Below, piece by piece: positions 56,001 through 62,531 of a DNA stretch of 64,000 bases. Within the stretch, counting starts at the first letter, position 1, and each line of letters begins with the position of its first letter. Source of the stretch: Arion vulgaris (taxonomy: Eukaryota; Mollusca; Gastropoda; Stylommatophora; Arionidae); NCBI GenBank assembly GCA_020796225.1, contig CM036767.1:28243253-28307252 (forward strand). Direction: 5' to 3'. The notes beneath the pieces were generated by a model, which was given only the letters and a program-made list of their open reading frames with translations, was not told where the DNA came from and did no database searches. The translations under genes were made by a program, and so were the position numbers.

Positions 56001-59000
56001 TTGTCAGTTAGATATTTTCTTATTCTAATTGTTAGTTAGATATTTTCTTATTCTAATTGTTAGTTAGATATCTTCTTATTCTAATTGTTAGATAGATATC
56101 ATTCTTATTTTCTAATTGTTAGATAGATATCTTCATCTAATTGTCAGTTAGATATTTTCTTATTCTAATTGTTAGTTAGATATTTTCTTATTCTAATTGT
56201 CAGTTAGATATCTTCTTATTCTAATTGTTAGTTAGATATCTTCTTATTCTAATTGTTAGATAGATATCTTCTTATTCTAATTGTTAGTTAGATATTTTCT
56301 TATTCTAATTGTTAGTTAGATATCTTCTTATTCTAATTGTTAGTTAGATATTCTTTGAAATTCATCTAATTGTCAGTTAGATATTTTCTTATTCTAATTG
56401 TTAGTTAGATATTTTTTTATTCTAATTGTTAGTTAGATATCTTCTTAATTCTGAATTTTAATTGTTAGATATCTTCTTATTCTAATTGTTAGATAGATAT
56501 CTTCTTCTAATTGTCAGTTAGTATTTTCTTATTCTAATTGTTAATTAGATATTTCTTATTCTAATTGTTAGTTAGTATCTTCTTATTCTAATTGTTAATT
56601 AGATATTTTCTTATTCTAATTGTTAGTTAGATATCTTCTTATTCTAATTGTTAGATAGATATCTTCTTATTCTAATTGTTAGATAGATATCTTCTTCTAA
56701 TTGTCAGTTATATATTTTCTTCTTCTAATTGTTAGTTAGATATTTTCTTATTCTAATTGTCAGTTAGATATCTTCTTATTCTAATTGTTAGTAGATATTT
56801 CTTATTCAAAATTTTTAGATAGATATTTTATTCTAAATCTGATATTTTTAGTCAGTTAGAATATTTTCTTTTTTTAAAATTCCTAATGTAGGTTAGTTAA
56901 AATAAAACTTCTTATTCTAATTGTTAGATAGATATCTTCGCTTAATTGTCAGTTAGATATTTTCTTATTCTAATTGTTAGTTAGATATTTTCTTATTCTA
57001 ATTGTTAGTTAGATATCTTCTTATTCTAATTGTTAGATATCTTCTTATTCTAATTGTTAGATAGATATCTTTTATTCTAATTGAATCAAGTTAGATATTT
57101 TCTTATTCTAATTGTTAGTTAGATATCTTCTTATTCTAATTGTTAGATATATTTCTTCTAATTGTCAGTTAGATATTTTCTTATTCTAATTGTTAGTTAG
57201 ATATCTTTTTATTCTAATTGTTAGATAGATATCTTCTTCTAATTGTCAGTTAGATATTTTATTCTAATTGTTAGTTAGATATTTCTTCTAATTTATAACT
57301 CTAATTGTCAGTTAGATATTTTCTTATTCTAATTGTTAGTTAGATATTTTTTTATTCTAATTGTTAGTTAGATATTTTCTTATTCTAATTGTTAGTTAGA
57401 TATCTTCTTATTCTAATTGTTAGATATTTCTTCATTCTAATTGTTAGTTAGATATTTTCTTATTCTAATTGTTGATATTCTGTCTAATGTTAGATATTTC
57501 TTATTCTAATTGTTAGATTTTTTTTGATATCTTCATGTTAAATTTTTGTCAAGTTAGATATTTTCTTATTCTAATTGTTAGTTAGATATTTTCTTATTCT
57601 AATTGTTAGTTAGATATTTTCTTATTCTAATTGTTAGTTAGATATTTCTATTCTAATTGTTAGATAGATTTCTTATTCTAATTGTTAGTTAGATATTTTC
57701 TTATTCTAATTGTTAGTTAGATATCTTCTTATTCTAATTGTTAGATAATATTTCTTGTGTCTCAATTGTCAGTTAGATATTTTCTTATTCTAATTTAGTT
57801 AGTTAGATATCTTTTTATTCTAATTGTTAGATAATATCTTCTTCTAATTTAGTTAGTTATTATATATTTTCTTATTCTAATTGTTAATCAGATATTTTCT
57901 TAATTCTAATTGTTAAGTTAGATATTTTCTTATTCTAATTGTTAGTTAGATATTTTCTTATTCTAATTGTTAGATATTTTCTTATTCTAATTGTTAGTTA
58001 GATATTTTCTTATTCAATTGTTAGATAGATATTTTCTTATTTAACTCTTTCCATGGAGTTATTTTATCAATATTAAGCATTTAATTCAAGGAGGTCAAAA
58101 ATTATTTCAAACAACAATCACAACTACTCGTCAGTAAATAAAATATATATATTATTATATACTAAATTGAACAAAACTGGACAATCTAATAGAATAACAA
58201 GGTTAAAAGTAGTATAAGTAAAACAGTAGAAGTAAACTGAAAGACTTCTTTTAAACATGGCGTGTGCAATCAGACTTCTGTCTGGTGCAGTGTGCGGCTT
58301 AAAGCGTGGAAAGAGTTAATTGTTAGTTAGATATTTTCTTATTCTAATTGTCAGTTAGATATCTTCTTATTCTAATTGTTAGTTAGATATCTTCTATTTC
58401 AATTGTAGTTATGTATCTTCTATTTAAATTTTAGTTGATATTTTCTTATTCTAATTGATAGATCATTTAATTTATTCTAATTTTAGATAGTTGCTATTCT
58501 TTGCTAAGTTAGATATTTTCTATTCAATTGTTAGAAAATTTTCTAACTTCTAATTGTCAGTTAGTTTTTCTTATCTAAATTGTTACTTAGATATTTCTAT
58601 CATCTAAGTTAGCTAAATATCTTCGTTTAATTGATCAATAAAGATATTTATCTAATTCTAATTGTTAGTAGAAAATTTGCTTATTCAAATTTTATTAGAT
58701 ATCTTCTTATCTAATTTTAATTTTCTGTTCTAATTGTTGATATTTTTTATTCTCAATTGTTGAGTACTTTTCTTACTTCTAATTGGTTAGATCATTTTCC
58801 TTTTTCAATTGTAGTTAGATATTTTCTTCTAAAATATGTATTTGAATATTTTTTCTTTAATTGTTATAGGTTCTTCTTATTCTGAATTTTAGAAATTTTC
58901 TTTTTTCTAATTTCAGTTAACATTTATCTTATTCTAATGACTAGTATTATATTCTTATTTTCTAATTTTTAGATAGATATCTAATTGTCTAATTTCAGTT

Positions 59001-62000
59001 AGATTTTTTCTTATTTTAATTGTTTATTAGATATCTTCTAATTCAATTTTTCATAGATATTCTTTCTAATTTCAGTTAAATTTTCTCTATTCTATTGTTT
59101 TTTAGTATATTTTTGTATTCTAATAATTGTATAGATATTTTCTTATTCTAAATTATTTTTAGTATCTTCTATTCAAAGTTATCTAGAATTTTGTTTATTC
59201 TTTGTTAGTTGAGATATTTCCTATTCTAATTTGGTAAGATACTTCTGATTTAATTGTGTTAGATGTATCTTCCTTATTCTAATTGTTAGTTGATTTTTCT
59301 TATTCTAATTGTTAGATCATTTTATCTATTCTAATTGTTAGTTATATTACCTTTTTCTAATTGTTAGAAAAATTTTCTTATTCTAAATGTTAGACAGATA
59401 TTTTCTGTATTTCTAATAGTTGAAATAATTTTAACTTATTCTAATTGTTAGATATTTTCTTATTCTAATTGTTAGTTAGATATTTTCTTATTCTAATTGT
59501 TAGATATTTTCTTATTCTAATTGTCAGTTAGATATCTTCTTATTCTAATTGTTAGTTAGATATCTTCTTATTGTAACTCTTTCCATGTGGAGTTATTTTC
59601 TAAAATATTAAGTAGTTAATTCAAGGGAGGTCAAAAAACAAAATAAACAAACAATCACAACTACTCGTCAGTAAATAAACATATATATATTATTATATAC
59701 TAAATTGAACAAAACTGGACAATCTAATAGAATAACAAGGTTAAAAAGTAATATAAGTAAAACAGTAGAAGTAAAACTTGAAAGACTTCTTAAAAGGGGC
59801 GTTCAACAGACTTCTGTCATGGCGCAGTGTGCGGCTTAAAGCGTGGAAAGAGTTATTTGTCAGATAGATATTTTTTTATTCTAATTGTCAGTTAGATATT
59901 TTCTTATTCCAATTGTCAGTTAGATATTTTCTTATTCTAATTGTCCCCAAAGTTCATAATAATCATGTCACTTTTAACCTAGTTTAAAAAATGTTTCTGA
60001 AAGGTTATGAGTTTCTCAGTGACACTGTATATTTGCAAATAATGGATGATCATTTAAATTTACTTTTATTTCAGATGAGTGACATCGTTGGCTTTGACAT
60101 AAGTCCCAAAGATAATACTTCTTTAGCCACAATGCTAGAATATGGCTTGCATAAACACCTTGACAAGTATGTTATTTTTGTTTCATACCTATAGCATAAA
60201 GCATTGGAAAAAGAAGAAATGTGAAAACTATAGAGTGATTTTGCTATCATCTACAAGCTACAAAATATTATCAGTTGTAATACTGAATCAATAAAATATT
60301 TGAGCAAAAGCAGTTTTCAGAGAGAATCATGTTGCTTTATATGTCCAAAATGTTTTATTTTCCTCATTTATATCTTCTTTATCAACCACTTCTCTTCAAT
60401 TTTAAGCTGTTGCAAAATCGACATATTTGTTCTTTTTTTTGTCCATTGTCTGAGTACTCTTCTCTTACCTTTTCATTCACAGGTATTAATCAATTTTTCA
60501 ACTGTTTTATCAATAGTCCATGCCTCATAGCCATAGTTTGCTATCAGAAAGATATGTGATCTTGAATATGTTTTGTCTTTAAATCAGTTTTCTTCCAGGT
60601 TTTTTTTGGTTCTTTTGATTTCTGCAGAAATTCTTCCATTTTATTTCCTTTATAACATTTCCATCGCTTATAACATTTCCATCGCTTGTTACTAATGAAC
60701 CTAAGTATTCATAACTATTATTTCTCTCAATGTGCCCGCAATATCTCAATTGTCTAATTTCTGTCTCCTTGAACAATTCTCTTTTACCTCCTAGTTATTG
60801 AAGTACTTGTTTATTAGTTATCTTCCTTTTCCATTACACTTGCCCTATTCTTCTACATTTCACAAGTTTCAATTCTTCTCTCCATCTATTTGTTTATTGT
60901 CCATGTTTCCTTGTAGTAATACCATAATAATAAATGTAAATGCAAATTTTAAAAGCACTTTCTCAATGAAACTTATGCAATTTTTATGTGCATTTACTCC
61001 ATAACAAAGATTATACTGAGAGATTTTTGTTATACCTTCTTTTTGTAAGGCTTGATGAGATCAGTGCAAGTGCTGCCAAAGAGTATTCCCTGGAGAAAGC
61101 TCTTAGAAAGATGAAGGATGACTGGAGAGATCTCAAATTTGAACTTATTGTCTACAGAGAAACTGTAAGTATCTTCCTTTGATTCAATCCATTGTTGTGC
61201 TTTGATTTTTTTTTTACTTTTATGTCTTACGAGCATACAAGTTTAATCATTTATAAATCTATTTTCAGATTTTAGTTTATATTGACCTCGATTTGCTTTA
61301 CATCAGTGTTGGTAGTTTTTGACAAATCAATTTGGTCCTGTATAATTAAACTAAATGGTAACAGAGGTAAATAATTATCCATGTGTATTCTACTTTTTAA
61401 TGAAGAAATGGAAAATCTAATTTTAACCCCTTGTTTACCTGAGGTTATAGGTTGAACCGCACAGCACATCCCAAGCGTTTTTCTGCATTTCTACCAACTT
61501 ATTTGAAAATTTAATAACTCTGTTATTTTTGGAATATTTGTTTTAAATTTTGTATTTTGAAATAAAATATGTATGTGTATGTTTTGATAATAAAATTTGT
61601 GTTTGTACTGCTCTATGTACTAGTAGTACTTGCTACTGGCCCAGTACTAGTACTTGTGACAGGGTCGGTTCTAGAACGCTTGCTTGGACGTAAATTACAT
61701 TCATGAGTATCACTATTTTCGTCATCAGTGTCTCTCACCTGTACACCAGAATTTTCAGAATCTGAGTACAGATTCACTGATGAGAATATCATCTCCGCCT
61801 ATCTTCATCGTTAAATATGTCGTCAGTACCATATGACAACAACGCCAAAGCTTTTTCTGTCAGTGTAATCGTCCTGATAGATGTCCTACACGCCATTTTG
61901 CTTGAAAAATTTTGACAAAGAGATCACTCTTTCAAAGATATAAATAACCTTCATACGGCGCAAAAAATTGACCAATGACAATGTTTTATATAAGGCAAGA

Positions 62001-62488
62001 TGTCCTCAATGCTATAAATAGTCTATTGTAGCAGTAGTTCTCGTTTACTACACATATTTTGACGATGAGTTTACTACGTCAAGGTCTCGTAATTGGGAGA
62101 CACCAAACGCATTCTTACTACGTCACCCTCACGTAATTGGTAAACAAGGGGTTAAGTTGCTGTATTTAGTTCACCATAGCGCTGTTTTTCTATTTTTCAC
62201 TGCATAATTCTCTCTATCTTATCTATGAGGTAAGTGAGTAGGTGTAAGGTTATGTAAAGCCTTGTTACCCTAAACTTTTTACAATGATTCAGGGAATATA
62301 ACTTTAAGCTAGATATAAATTAAATGCATTGACAGACCGATTACAGCATATTTTTTCACCTAATATAGTAAGGAGTTTAGTTACTTCTCATTAATAAGGC
62401 CAAACAAAATTTCTTATTGATTGATTGATTAATGGGACCATCATCATTGCACTTTAGGGAATAACCATGTGTGCTTCGATCACTGACA

Positions 62489-62531
<43 letters not shown>

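Larger units (their letters stand above)
55976..59945. repeat. 4-kb minisatellite, 28-bp unit
   Basis: The basic unit is TTAGTTAGATATTTTC followed by TTATTCTAATTG. Frequent variants: GTCAG for GTTAG, TATCTTC for TATTTTC, and GATAGATA for GTTAGATA. A shorter unit (CTTCTTCTAATTG without the inner TTATT) often precedes a GTCAG unit, for example at 56001, 56141 and 56511. That suggests blocks of about five units. The section 58380-59440 is far more degenerate. Two TTAA family B elements sit inside. It lies in the intron between exons 14 and 15. Confidence 0.95.

Noticed and set aside
55976..59945. CRISPR-like or telomere-like array (TTAGTTAG words)
   Set aside because: There are no spacers: units are directly contiguous and 28 bp long. 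The TTAG words are part of a larger unit and not a telomeric hexamer.
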